From Leuctra nigra (taxonomy: Eukaryota; Arthropoda; Insecta; Plecoptera; Leuctridae): a DNA stretch of 64,000 nucleotides. Shown one piece after another: positions 47,616 through 58,043 of the stretch. A program made the translations under genes and the position numbers. The stretch spans positions 5,890,001-5,954,000 of the forward strand of contig OW203762.1 in NCBI GenBank assembly GCA_934045905.1, written 5' to 3'. The notes under the pieces are model-generated. The model searched no databases and was not told where the DNA came from. It saw only the letters and a list, made by a program, of their open reading frames with translations. Within the stretch, counting starts at the first letter, position 1. Every line of letters begins with the position of its first letter.

Positions 47616-47684
47616 AAATCAAAAATCATGTCTGCAACCCCTGCATGTAAGGATGTTTAATGATAAGAGAAGGCAATAGTATCA

Positions 47685-48768
47685 CAGGGCTGCCACTCTG
47701 AAACTAACTTAAAAAAAGTAGGAAAAGTAGGCCAAATTATGAAAAAAAGTAGGCAAAAAAGTGGCCATTAACTGTAAAAAAGTAGGAAGAAAGTGGCAAA
47801 TTTCAATATTTGAACCTTCTACCCTGAAAAGTGTGCACATCGCTGTCAGTACGGAGGAAGGTGTAAAGTGATAGAGAATAAAATTGGGGACTATTATGAT
47901 TGAACAAGTAGACCTAGCACTTGCAGATGCTTGGGTTTGCCCACTCACGTTCAAGGCAGGGTTGCCAGGAGTTCGAGCGCTGATGTCGCAGCGGCAGGTA
48001 GTGAAGTCGCCCAAAAGTTGCCCAAATGTTGAAATGTAGTAATATTTACTACAAATTTTAAAATCGCCCAAATGTCGCCCAAATACGATATTTCACGGAA
48101 AACACTCTGCTCAAGGCAACAATGGGGGGTCTGGGGGGAGGGCCTCCCAGCAACTCGCGGGTCCGAGCCGCGCAGGCCCGGGAAAATTTTGAATTTCAAG
48201 AATGAAATAGAGCCATTTCTATGCGTTTTGGACTAGAAATTTCGGCGATTTCGATCATCTAAAATTGCTAGTTCACAAATATGGAAAATTATGTTTCAAA
48301 GTATTAGTTTCCATAGATTTTCTCAAAAATTTGCATAATGGAAGGATATTGAGAAGTCGCCCAAATCGGCGATCGGCGACAACACCAAAAAGTTGGTCGC
48401 CATTAGGTTGGGTCAAGTCACCCAAATTGCGACAAGTCGCCCAATCTGGCAACCCTTTCAAGGTTGTTTATCAGTTTATCACTGCCTGCTGAATAGTTTC
48501 ATGAATGTTCACGCTCAAGGCCAGCAGCAGCCAGACACAACTAGGCGGCAAATTTAAATGAGTGAAGACTTTATGAAGGTACTGTGAATATACCTACCTA
48601 CTATTTATTAATTATTTACATATTATATTGGTTCTTAAGACATTAAAATGTAGAAAAAAGTAGGAAAAAGTGGCAATTTGATCTCTTTTTGACATTTAAG
48701 TAGGCTAAAAGTAGCATCACTCAAAAAAAGTAGGAAAAAAGTGGAAAAAGTGGCAAGTGGCAGCCCTG
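47685..48768. mobile_element. CAGGGCTGCC TIR element, 6-bp target duplication
   Basis: The ends CAGGGCTGCCACT and AGTGGCAGCCCTG are flanked by GTATCA on both sides (47679-47684, 48769-48774). The arms are rich in AAAAGTAGGAAAA words. There is no transposase. It carries a nested hAT-like MITE (47958-48456). Confidence 0.82.
47958..48456. mobile_element. hAT-like MITE, 499 bp
   Basis: The ends AGGGTTGCCAG and CTGGCAACCCT are flanked by TTCAAGGC (47950-47957) and TTCAAGGT (48457-48464), an 8-bp target duplication with one change, as known for hAT. The interior has GTCGCCCAAAT words near both ends. Confidence 0.85.
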
Positions 48769-50109
48769 GTATCAGTACTTGATGTAATTGTTGATTGCGA
48801 TTACATGAATCATGAAAACGTCTGCGTGCCTTCTACCTCTGAGCTACAGAACTCTGTCGCCATCACAGATGTTGATTGCGATTACATGAATCATGAAAAC
48901 GTCTTCGTGCCTTCTACCTCTGAGCTACAGAACTCTGTCGCCATCACAGATGTTGATTGCGATTACATGAATCATGAAAACGTCTGCGTGCCTTCTACCT
49001 CTGAGCTACAGAACTCTGTCGCCATCACAGATGTTGATTGCGATTACATGAATCATGAAAACGTCTTCGTGCCTTCTACCTCTGAGCTACAGAACTCTGT
49101 CGCCATCACAGATGTTGATTGCGATTACATGAATCATGAAAACGTCTTCGTGCCTTCTACCTCTGAGCTACAGAACTCTGTCGCCATCACAGATGTTGAT
49201 TGCGATTACATGAATCATGAAAACGTCTTCGTGCCTTCTACCTCTGAGCTACAGAACTCTGTCGCCATCACAGATGTTGATTGCGATTACATGAATCATG
49301 AAAACGTCTTCGTGCCTTCTACCTCTGAGCTACAGAACTCTGTCGCCATCACAGATGTTGATTGCGATTACATGAATCATGAAAACGTCTGCGTGCCTTC
49401 TACCTCTGAGCTACAGAACTCTGTCGCCATCACAGATGTTGATTGCGATTACATGAATCATGAAAACGTCTTCGTGCCTTCTACCTCTGAGCTACAGAAC
49501 TCTGTCGCCATCACAGATGTTGATTGCGATTACATGAATCATGAAAACGTCTTCGTGCCTTCTACCTCTGAGCTACAGAACTCTGTCGCCATCACAGATG
49601 TTGATTGCGATTACATGAATCATGAAAACGTCTTCGTGCCTTCTACCTCTGAGCTACAGAACTCTGTCGCCATCACAGATGTTGATTGCGATTACATGAA
49701 TCATGAAAACGTCTTCGTGCCTTCTACCTCTGAGCTACAGAACTCTGTCGCCATCACAGATGTTGATTGCGATTACATGAATCATGAAAACGTCTTCGTG
49801 CCTTCTACCTCTGAGCTACAGAACTCTGTCGCCATCACAGATGTTGATTGCGATTACATGAATCATGAAAACGTCTTCGTGCCTTCTACCTCTGAGCTAC
49901 AGAACTCTGTCGCCATCACAGATGTTGATTGCGATTACATGAATCATGAAAACGTCTTCGTGCCTTCTACCTCTGAGCTACAGAACTCTGTCGCCATCAC
50001 AGATGTTGATTGCGATTACATGAATCATGAAAACGTCTTCGTGCCTTCTACCTCTGAGCTACAGAACTCTGTCGCCATCACAGATGTTGATTTTGCGCTC
50101 TCTATGTGA
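48757..50109 (+). other. Open frame made of 16 identical 27-residue repeats
   Basis: An 81-bp unit repeated exactly 16 times (48790-50085) keeps one frame open. Each unit reads VDCDYMNHENVFVPSTSELQ plus NSVAITD. The only variation seen is Phe or Cys at residue 12 (Cys in units 1, 3, 8). No ATG precedes the repeats: the frame opens inside the TIR element at 47685 with a GTG, and the first ATG is within unit 1. After unit 16 it ends quickly (VDFALSM, stop). I see no splice-consistent link to the host gene, which runs on the other strand. It is therefore probably a minisatellite with a fortuitous frame, but a repeat protein exon cannot be excluded. Confidence 0.45.
48790..50085 (+). repeat. 81-bp minisatellite, 16 copies
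   Basis: GTTGATTGCGATTACATGAA starts each unit, at 48790 and then every 81 bp. A partial 17th unit (GTTGAT) follows at 50086. The units are identical except for a G/T at one position. Confidence 0.98.
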
Positions 50110-50157
50110 TATTTATACATTTAACATAGGATTTAATGATTGAAAGGTCATAACTAA

Positions 50158-50317
50158 AGCTTGATTTACACGGGTCAATGTATTGATCAATACATTGAAT
50201 TCAAGAGGCTGTGCACATGAGCAGAGCCACTTTTGATATGATAAGTGGCTCTGCTCATGTGCACAGCCTCTTGAATTCAATGTATTGATCAATACATTGA
50301 CCCGTGTAAATCAAGCT
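50158..50317. mobile_element. Near-perfect palindromic MITE, 160 bp
   Basis: Arms of about 74 bases starting AGCTTGATTTACACGGGTCA are mirrored without visible mismatch around a ~12-base centre. TAA lies on both sides (50155-50157, 50318-50320). The 3-bp duplication fits PIF/Harbinger. Lack of divergence suggests a young insertion. Confidence 0.88.
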
Positions 50318-50519
50318 TAAAAGTAGTAATAATGGCACATCTCAACCTGCCCTTGAAGAGGAAAACACTAGGTATTATTTTGAAGAATTAAGATAGGTAA
50401 TTCTGCTGTTTCTGCAGCTTCATGCCATGGTAAACACTCAGTTACATTCATACAAATTACAGTCATTAACTTTCTTCACGTTTAATAAGAAGGCATAGAA
50501 AAAATATTGGAATATTTTT

Positions 50520-50905
50520 TGGATGGAGTGATGCCAAGCTAGGTCGACAGGTTGGTCACTAGTTGGCGCAAGCATATTTGGGTATTTTCGAAATAAAAGT
50601 ATTTCTTACCCCACAGTCCGTATTTTCTTGTTATATTATAAGAATTAATGTTGATATTTGGTTATTTACCGAAAGAGTGGCTAATTATTAGAAATAGTGT
50701 AATAATGATATTTTGATCAAATAATGACAGGCTCTCACAGAATGATTTTTGTTTCCAGTGCTCTTGAACTGACTCACTAAATAATGGAAATTTGTAACTA
50801 ACAATTCAAACAATGAAGAGGGTGTCGCCTCAGATGGAAGTAGAATTTGCTTTAAATATAGATATTGCACTTTCTTTTTATTTTTACACATTTTATTATA
50901 TATGG
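50520..50905 (+). repeat. Dispersed repeat R1, copy 2
   Basis: Counterpart of 5815-6200. It lies in the 24.3-kb intron, ending 45 bp from the donor site of exon 3. Confidence 0.65.
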
Positions 50906-50950
50906 CCGGAAAATTTTCCGAATTTTCTCTGGTTGTTGTGTGGTAACTAC

Positions 50951-51135
50951 CTGCGTTGTGAGCGATCTTGCCGAACACCTTGGCCGGCAATTCTCCCGAG
51001 GTGAGCAGCTGGAAGATCCTGCGGGAGACTACGTGCGAGTAGGGCTTGTCCTGCCAGCGGTACATCATCGTGACCACCGGACCCAGCGAGCTCGACAGCA
51101 CCATCTGACTCGCGTCCGCTTCACACCTCGCCAGG
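50951..51135 (-). CDS. Host gene exon 3
   Basis: A 185-bp exon with acceptor GTTAGTTCCAG and donor AACGCAG|GTAGTT. It completes an Ala codon from exon 2 and reads LARCEADASQMVLSSSLGPV, then VTMMYRWQDKPYSHVVSRRI and FQLLTSGELPAKVFGKIAHNAG, ending with one base of a Glu codon. It is helix-rich with a conserved-looking WQDKPYSH turn. GC-rich relative to its surroundings. Confidence 0.85.
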
Positions 51136-51809
51136 CTGGAACTAACAGAGGTCTCAGTTATCCTGTCTGTAAAGTTCCTAATCTGTCACTGGCTAGTTGG
51201 TTCTAAAATGTACGGGTCAGATAAGACTTAAACAGTGGGGTTCCTTCAGGACTAAGGTAATCCGTACTTTCTACTTGAACTGTGAACATCAATGATTATT
51301 CTGAGAGCAGCTCAAATAAAATCATCAAGGATGAGGGAAGTACTCATCTACTAATAATCTACATCATTACTGAGAAAAGTGCAAAAACAAAATCCTGATT
51401 TTTTTTCTTGCGTTTACAATTATTTTTTGTTTTCAGGGGGTGGGAACTCCCATTGCCATTCCCCTTGGAAGCCCATGGCTATTGGACACAAACATAATCC
51501 ATTGCAATGCCTAAAATGCAATTACTTTTATACATAATTAACCGATCCGTTTTACATTGAGATTCAAATAATATCAATTATTGTACTAGGACGAAGTTAA
51601 GTGAGCAGAGAGGCTCATAGGAAGCGTTTCTATGGTACTTTTATGATGACCCTTTCTTATTTTTTTGGATTGTTGCTGTTTTGTAGGCAAATGTTCTTTA
51701 TCTCCCCTGATCGGTTGAAAAGTTTCAGGAAAACGGATTTATTGTATACTCCACTTTCCTGATGGATAATCTGACAGTAGGATCTGTTATTATCCAGGTT
51801 ATCAAGGTG
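51136..51809 (-). other. Intron DNA upstream of exon 3
   Basis: No element with defined ends is seen between exon 3 and the TTAA foldback element. Confidence 0.5.
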
Positions 51810-51813
51810 TTAA

Positions 51814-52207
51814 GAGGCAAACGGAAGCAAGCGGGAATCGCACGGTTTGTCAGAGCGTTTTTTGAAATTTTGTCTTCCCACTAAATAATTTTAAAAAATC
51901 AGATAGTAACGACCCATTACAGCCTAATAGACTAAATATTGCCGCACACTGGAGTACTTTATGACCTCTGGTGCGACCTCAAAGTGTTAAATACGATTAT
52001 TTTTTATTATTTTACTCAAAATATCGTATTTAACACTTTGAGGTCGCACCAGAGGTCATAAAGTACTCCAGTGTGCGGCATTATTTAGTCTATTAGGCTG
52101 TTATGGGTCGTTACTATCTGATTTTTTAAAATTATTTAGTGGGAAGAAAAAATTTCAAAAAACCGCTCTGACGAACCGTGCGATTCTTGCTCGCTTCCGT
52201 TTGCCTC
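51814..52207. mobile_element. TTAA-flanked foldback element, copy 2 (intact)
   Basis: A 394-bp, almost complete palindrome with GAGGCAAACGG ends between TTAA sites (51810-51813, 52208-52211). It is the empty-site counterpart of 8665-10282. Confidence 0.88.
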
Positions 52208-52211
52208 TTAA

Positions 52212-52918
52212 CCCTTTCAGGCCGAAAGTCGGAAAGGTTCCAACATTTTTATTTTCCCGTTCTTGCCGTATGTCGTAACAGGTCCGACATCATTTTGTAT
52301 TGCTTCTAAACAATTTTCGTACAAGTGGCGCTATCTATCAGCGAAATAAACAAGTATAGCACTATTTTATCTACTGAGCATTCGAGTTACACAGCCTTCT
52401 ATTTGTTCCTATTCCATGAAAAAGTTGACAAACCAAGTCAAAATATTTCTTTGCTAGTAATCCAATATGGCGTCTACCTATAGGAAAGGAATGTGCAGCA
52501 ATGATTTGGAGGAAGTTTTTGACGATTCTAGTAGCAATTATTAATTTAGTGAAGATGAAAATGATAGTGGGAAGTTCAAGGAAGATGTTGTTAGTGATTG
52601 TGATAGTGATGGCGACATTAGTGACCTGAATTCTAGTGAATAATGAGCTGGGTGGGGATGGCGGCAAATATGCAACAAGTTGGAACTGTTTATTTATATT
52701 TCTTTCTATATAAAATAAATAATTAACTGGACACAAAACGTATCAAAAGTGACTGTACATATGTTTATGTGAATATAAAATAAAATTGTAATGAAAACAA
52801 AGATTATAAGTCCCACTATCACTCTCATCTTCATGGAGGTAAAATTCATCTGCTATAGGCCCATTTTAAGTCCGACCTGTGGAGCGCTCCAGTAGTAAAT
52901 AAATGAGACCCGAAAGGG
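52212..52918 (+). mobile_element. piggyBac-like remnant
   Basis: The ends CCCTTTCAGGCC and GACCCGAAAGGG are flanked by TTAA (52208-52211 shared with the previous element, 52919-52922). CCCTTT ends with TTAA targets are known for piggyBac-type elements. Inside, 52467-52643 codes for a short acidic protein start, MASTYRKGMCSNDLEEVFDD, with a TAA at codon 26 and then SEDENDSGKFKEDVVSDCDS. This has the acidic look of a piggyBac transposase N-terminus. The catalytic part is deleted. Confidence 0.65.
52467..52643 (+). pseudogene. piggyBac-like transposase N-terminus, broken
   Basis: 59 codons with ATG, an internal TAA at codon 26 and a terminal TAA. The Asp/Glu/Ser-rich composition is the only support for the family, apart from the ends of the surrounding element. 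Confidence 0.45.
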
Positions 52919-52922
52919 TTAA

Positions 52923-53154
52923 CCCTTTAACGGGTATGCACGTATCTCGTACGTGCTAGCATTCTACATATACAGAAAAAAAATATTTTTTTTTTGCATT
53001 TTTTTTAAAATTTTTTTTTTAAATTTTAAAAATTTGTTTAATATTTGATAACTTTATATTTTCATCATACAAAAATATGCTTCCTAGCACATCGCAAAAA
53101 GGATATAGAATTTTTACCTCTACCTAACTACAAATTAACTCACTGGTTAAAGGG
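52923..53154. mobile_element. TTAA-flanked CCCTTTAAC MITE
   Basis: The ends CCCTTTAACGGG and CTGGTTAAAGGG sit between TTAA (52919-52922, shared, and 53155-53158). 232 bp, with a T/A homopolymer-rich centre. Confidence 0.75.
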
Positions 53155-53235
53155 TTAAACACGTTGCAAGTTCATGCTCTACATATAGGTACCTTGGAAA
53201 GAATTGAAACAAAGTGCAACAAAGGCAGAGCAATA

Positions 53236-53417
53236 GACCATTTTAAATATTATCTCGGTGGCTCTGCTTTCTAAGAAAAATCATATGCAGTTTGATTTCC
53301 AGACACCTTAGTCCCTGTTTCAACAATAGGTAAAACAGGGACTAAGGTGTCTGGAAATAAAACTGCGCATGATTTTTCTTAGAAAGCAGAGCCACCGAGA
53401 TAATATTTAAAATGGTC
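53236..53417. mobile_element. Palindromic MITE, 182 bp
   Basis: Arms of ~85 bases (GACCATTTTAAATATTATCT outward) mirror each other with few mismatches around CAACAATAGG. TA flanks both sides. Confidence 0.8.
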
Positions 53418-53424
53418 TATTAAA

Positions 53425-53745
53425 TATGTAAAATTTCCGTAAAATGTCAATATCTTATGACAATAACGACAGTTATACTGAAAATTGACAAAACACCTAC
53501 AATGTTGGTTACGATGACGATGCAAAATTTACGTTGATCGTAAATAAAACAATATCATTTATAATTTTAAAAAAATCACAGGATCTTGCTCAAAAACCAT
53601 AGTACACAAGACTGATTTTATAACATTAGTGTGTGTAGAAAATTTAAGATCGATTGCTTGAAATGTTTGACCTGGGCATTGACAACAAAACACACACTTG
53701 CAAAATAAGAAAGTGGCGTAAAGTCCCACAGTAATGCTCGCTTAA
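53425..53745 (-). mobile_element. Eroded Helitron-like fragment A5
   Basis: On the minus strand, family A words occur in order (GAGCGAG-like start at 53735, TTTGACCTGGG, ACAATGTTGGT, CCGTAAAATGTC on the plus strand). Both termini are degraded. Confidence 0.5.
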
Positions 53746-53817
53746 TTATTTTCATGAATTTCGAATGCTCGTTTAATTTTATCAACTCGTTCTCGTAGTA
53801 TTGTAGAATAAACTCAC

Positions 53818-54065
53818 GCAACGTCGACAGTGACGACGTTCTTGTCGAACAGGCCCGAGTCTGAATCAGACTTCTGCTCGTACAACGCACTGAACTCGTC
53901 GTTGGCCGGCTTAGGCGTGTAGCGGGGCGATTCCTCAGAGTCTGCACACGGCGACGGGGGCGAGCACGATGGTCTTGGCCCGGAGTACAAACTATCTGCT
54001 ATGCGGATGCCATGCTCGTCGAAGCAATAAGGCCGGACCATCCTCCATTCATCCTGGTTTGCAGC
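53818..54065 (-). CDS. Host gene exon 2
   Basis: A 248-bp exon with acceptor TTGCTTGCAG and donor TTGC|GTGAGT. It reads AANQDEWRMVRPYCFDEHGI, RIADSLYSGPRPSCSPPSPC, ADSEESPRYTPKPANDEFSA and onward to LFDKNVVTVDV, ending in the first two bases of an Ala codon. The middle is Ser/Pro-rich and likely disordered. The ends look structured. Phase agrees with exons 1 and 3. Confidence 0.83.
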
Positions 54066-54510
54066 CTGCAAGCAACACATCCATTTTAACATCCAGCATC
54101 TATAAGCTCATTAGAGGTCAGGAGGATACAGAGGAATTACTGTATGTTAAAATCTTCGCCCATTTTGCTAGTTGTAGAAATCGGCAGCAGACTGCCCCTC
54201 GATAGATATTTGTTGACTAATTGTGCTGTTCAGAGCAGAATTCCAGGTGAACTGCGTCATTTGTCACGATGGCTCAACTACTATACCGATGGGCAAAACT
54301 TTATGTTTGTCAATAACATTGAGGCGCGTCACTACGGTTTCTCGCGAGCTCGCCGCTCCTATTGGTTAGGTAAATCGGCGCCAGATCAATTGAAAGATTC
54401 AAAAATAAAATCAAATATACCTCAATATGACGGCATAATGTGACGTATCAACCAGTAGAGAAAATGAGTTTGAATTAGTTATTATGGATATCCAAGTTTT
54501 AGGACATTAA
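54066..54510. other. Unassigned intron DNA
   Basis: No gene or element ends seen. Confidence 0.4.
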
Positions 54511-54626
54511 GGCTGCGTTTCACCAAGATTCCAAACCCGGGTTAGAGGCGGTAAACCTGGTTTAGAGGCTCCTAAACCAGGTTTACCGCCTCTAACCCGG
54601 GTTTGGAATCTTGGTGAAACGCAGCC
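54511..54626. mobile_element. Near-perfect palindromic MITE, 116 bp
   Basis: GGCTGCGTTTCACCAAGATT runs to a centre near 54569 and is mirrored without visible mismatch. TAA lies on both sides (54508-54510, 54627-54629). PIF/Harbinger-like by target size. Confidence 0.88.
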
Positions 54627-54629
54627 TAA

Positions 54630-55135
54630 GAAACTAATAACAGACACCAACCGTTTACTAATGAAATCTGATTAAAAAAAAAAAATACAAATGAAAATTG
54701 TTATCACATGAGTTTTAGATTTATTTCAGTTTCGACAGTATGGGAACTTCGTTGTGTCCAAAATAGTGTAATAGAATATGCACAATGAACATTGTGCATT
54801 GAACATTGTGTATGGTATTTTGACGCGGATCGAATGCCACATGTGGAAGGTTCCGTCATATTTGTTTACAAATATGGGCAATATGCAATGACATTTTAAA
54901 AGAAGTACCTTGCACGAAATAATTCATACTTTCTAAAATATCAAAACAAGCAATAAATCAATTAGATGTATCAACAATATTCTATCATGATTAGGAAATA
55001 AGACCGGTATACTAATTGATTGTATGATATACATAATAAACACATACACACACAACTACTCGACTCACAACAATAAGAGGTAATTCAATATCGTGAATCG
55101 TAATTGCTAGGAGAATAGAGACATTCAGTGGCTGG
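54630..55135. other. Unassigned intron DNA
   Basis: AT-rich. A short ACAATGTTCA/TGAACATTGT inverted motif lies at 54780-54815. Otherwise nothing is seen. Confidence 0.4.
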
Positions 55136-55137
55136 TA

Positions 55138-55396
55138 CAGTCGCCAGTTTTTTGCAAAAGCACATTCGGATTCTTTGAAAAATCCAACAATGAGGCTTAG
55201 CCATGTTTTAGTGACAGGTTTGACGCGTCTCGAAATAAACATTGGCAACTTTGTAAGGCGAAGGTGTTGGGGAGTCATTAAACGGTCAGGTAGCTTGAAA
55301 AGAAAGTGATGAGCTTAACTCTCATACAATGAATGAATGCCTATTGTATCCTAGATAATGGAAACCCAATGTGCTATAGCGAAAAACTGGCGACAA
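55138..55396. mobile_element. GTCGCCAGT-ended MITE, copy 2
   Basis: 259 bp between TA sites. Same family as 29339-29615, with similar length and high identity in the centre. Confidence 0.82.
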
Positions 55397-55398
55397 TA

Positions 55399-56804
55399 GA
55401 CTAGGGGTGGGGGTTTTGAACTATCAGGAACTTTTATGTAGTCTTCACTCTTCACGTTTGTAAAAAAATATAAATGAACATGTACACTGAGTTTCGAATA
55501 TAACATATTAGTTCTTCTGCTGTATTTGAAGTCTGGTTTCTAGCACAATTGGACTTTTTTTAAAAACTAATTTCACATTCACACTATAGTGTATTGTAAA
55601 CTGTAATTCAAGATATAATATGGGAGTAGGCATCCCAACACGTTTGTAGACGTTTCTGATGAAAAATTTGAAATTGTGAAGGACTTTAGTAAATTCCTTT
55701 TACTAAACGCGGTTTAGTAAATTTCAAACGAATTGGATCAATCGTTTGGACATGGGATGTGTTATTCCTTTAAAATTAATTTAAAGTATTTTGTGATACA
55801 TAATGTTTTGTTAAACGTGAGTCTATAAATCTTTAAAATGTACACATAGAATGGGACCGAGGAGATGAAAAACACAAAATTTAAAATTTTCTTATTGACA
55901 TTATTTATTTTCTTATTAAAAAAAAAAAAAAAAAATTTCCCAGGTAATTGTATTTTAGTACAATTTAAAAAAAATTTTATACCTTGGCACTTTTCTTTTT
56001 AATTGCTTGACCCTCGTGCGAACAATCGTGCGTTCGCCCCTCGTACATTGTCGACACCTTTGGGAAATTATAAGTATGTGATTCTTCTCCAGCAGTAACA
56101 GTGTTTCTTAGCTTCTCGGGAATAAATGTCAGTATCATATCATTTGTCAGTTAACGTTCATGTTGATGCTCGGCAGATATCGATTTAATTTTGTCCATCA
56201 ACAAGGAAGTGAAACTACATGCTATTAGCGAAGACATGAAATAAACACAGACACAATATTACGAGGCTGCATTGTTTACACGTATAATTGACGGTATTAG
56301 TGTATTGACTTCGTTGATGTTGATCTCATTTAGCTTATAATGACGAAAACTGAAAATGGAATTGCATAATAAATGTCATGAAATAGTTTAATTAACTATT
56401 TTGATACATCCTGAAAATTCAAGTTCTCTAACGTTTGTTTGGTGGGGGAGGGGGGGGGGGGGGGAGATGTTTTCGATAATTTTCGATAAGTTGATCGATA
56501 AGAAATGCATAATTAAGTGGCAACCTCTCCGGATTACATTTTTAATTGCGTATACAATTGCTAGATTACGATTCCTTATAAATGCACTCGTATAGTTATA
56601 TTATTTGTCACGCCATATTTAGAAGATAAGATATTTTGTTCGACAATATCACAATAAATTACTTCATAATTCATAATTTAAAAATGTTCGTAAGTTTGGT
56701 CTGCATACAGTGCCAATTTGTATTCGTATTTAATTACAGTTTCATTAATGTTATTGTGCCTTGTGCGTCAAGCATTATCTCGTGACTCTCAGTCTCAAGC
56801 CGTC
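55399..56804. other. Unassigned intron DNA with homopolymers
   Basis: No gene. A run of about 17 A lies at 55919-55935 and a G-rich run at 56443-56465. Confidence 0.4.
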
Positions 56805-57006
56805 TGCGTCACTGTCTACCCCTGGTTGCAGGCAACCCGCAACCACCCCAGGTGACTAATCAAACCCTAGTAGTCGCCTCAATGGGCTGATTTCATAACA
56901 AGCACTGCGTCACTGTCTACCCCTGGTTGCAGGTAACCCGCAACCACCCCAGGTGACTAATCAAACCCTAGTAGTCGCCTCAATGGGCTGATTTCATAAC
57001 AAGCAG
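56805..57006. repeat. 101-bp tandem duplication
   Basis: TGCGTCACTGTCTACCCCTG and the next ~80 bases occur twice (56805-56905, 56906-57006) with one or two changes, so the duplication is recent. Confidence 0.95.
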
Positions 57007-57734
57007 TGCCATCTACATTGTAGTCACCTTTTCATAGCCGGGTGACTGGGCAAACCCGTCCATAAGAGTAATTCCTCTGTATCCTGCTTACTTTATGCTA
57101 AGCAAGGTTTATTTGCATTTTTTGCATCAGCTGCCACTTAATCACCAGCTGCATCGTTTATAGATATGTAAACTGAATGTAATATTTATTCATATTTCCC
57201 AAATCTCAATAATCCCAACCAATAATTGGTTTGTAAATTCCTTGTTAGTAATTTCATTAGAATGCTGGTGAGTTGTGGGATGGATTATTGCAGGAGGGGA
57301 TGCAGGCAAGATACCTTGTTTTCAACTTTCCATTACACAACGTTGTATGGACGTTGCTCTCCCCTCCCCAAGGACACGGATATGGGGCAAGCTCAGTGCA
57401 AAAAATTCATAACATTTTACAAAAATAAAAAAATAAAAAATAAAGTTATTTATTACTTGGGTAATTACCCGGGTAATTAAAGCGGGTACCCGGGTACAAA
57501 ACATTACCCGAATCCGACCTCTAATAAGCATCTCTACAAAATAAGATGTACATGATTGTAGGGTATAGCTGCATCACCAGTAGAGACAGCCAAAAACAAA
57601 GTTAAAATAATTTTTAATAAATGTATCAATTATCTGTCATGGAAAGAAATATCCGATATTGGAATTATACAAAAATATTGCTAGGCATCAAATCAAATCA
57701 CACAAAAATTGAAGTAAAATGAGCAATGAATGAC
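57007..57734. other. Unassigned intron DNA
   Basis: No gene. GGGTAATTACCCGGGTA words at 57458-57510 look like one end of a hAT-type repeat. Confidence 0.4.
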
Positions 57735-58043
57735 TACCGTAAATTTACTCGCATATAAGCCCCAGGTATATTCAATTATTTACTATTGGAACCTCATTAG
57801 TACGTTTTTGAAGGGACCAGGTTTAAAAAACGTACTAAAGTGAAAAACGTACTATAGAAATTTCATAAAAAGGGGTCAAGTCACGGGTCAATGTTTTTTT
57901 TGAAGATCAATTTTTTTAGATTGGGGTTTAATGTTTTATCTCCTGTTTGAAATGGAAAAAACACTCAAGGGTGGGCCCCCCTCTACTCAGTCCCAAAGTG
58001 TTGATGGATGATAATGTTTCAATAAATTTTAAAAGACACACTA

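Noticed and set aside
47203..47622. 139-codon frame in repeat B
   Set aside because: It spans repeat B and continues into the inserted Helitron-like end. The related frame at 28688 is shorter and diverged, with no recognisable domain.
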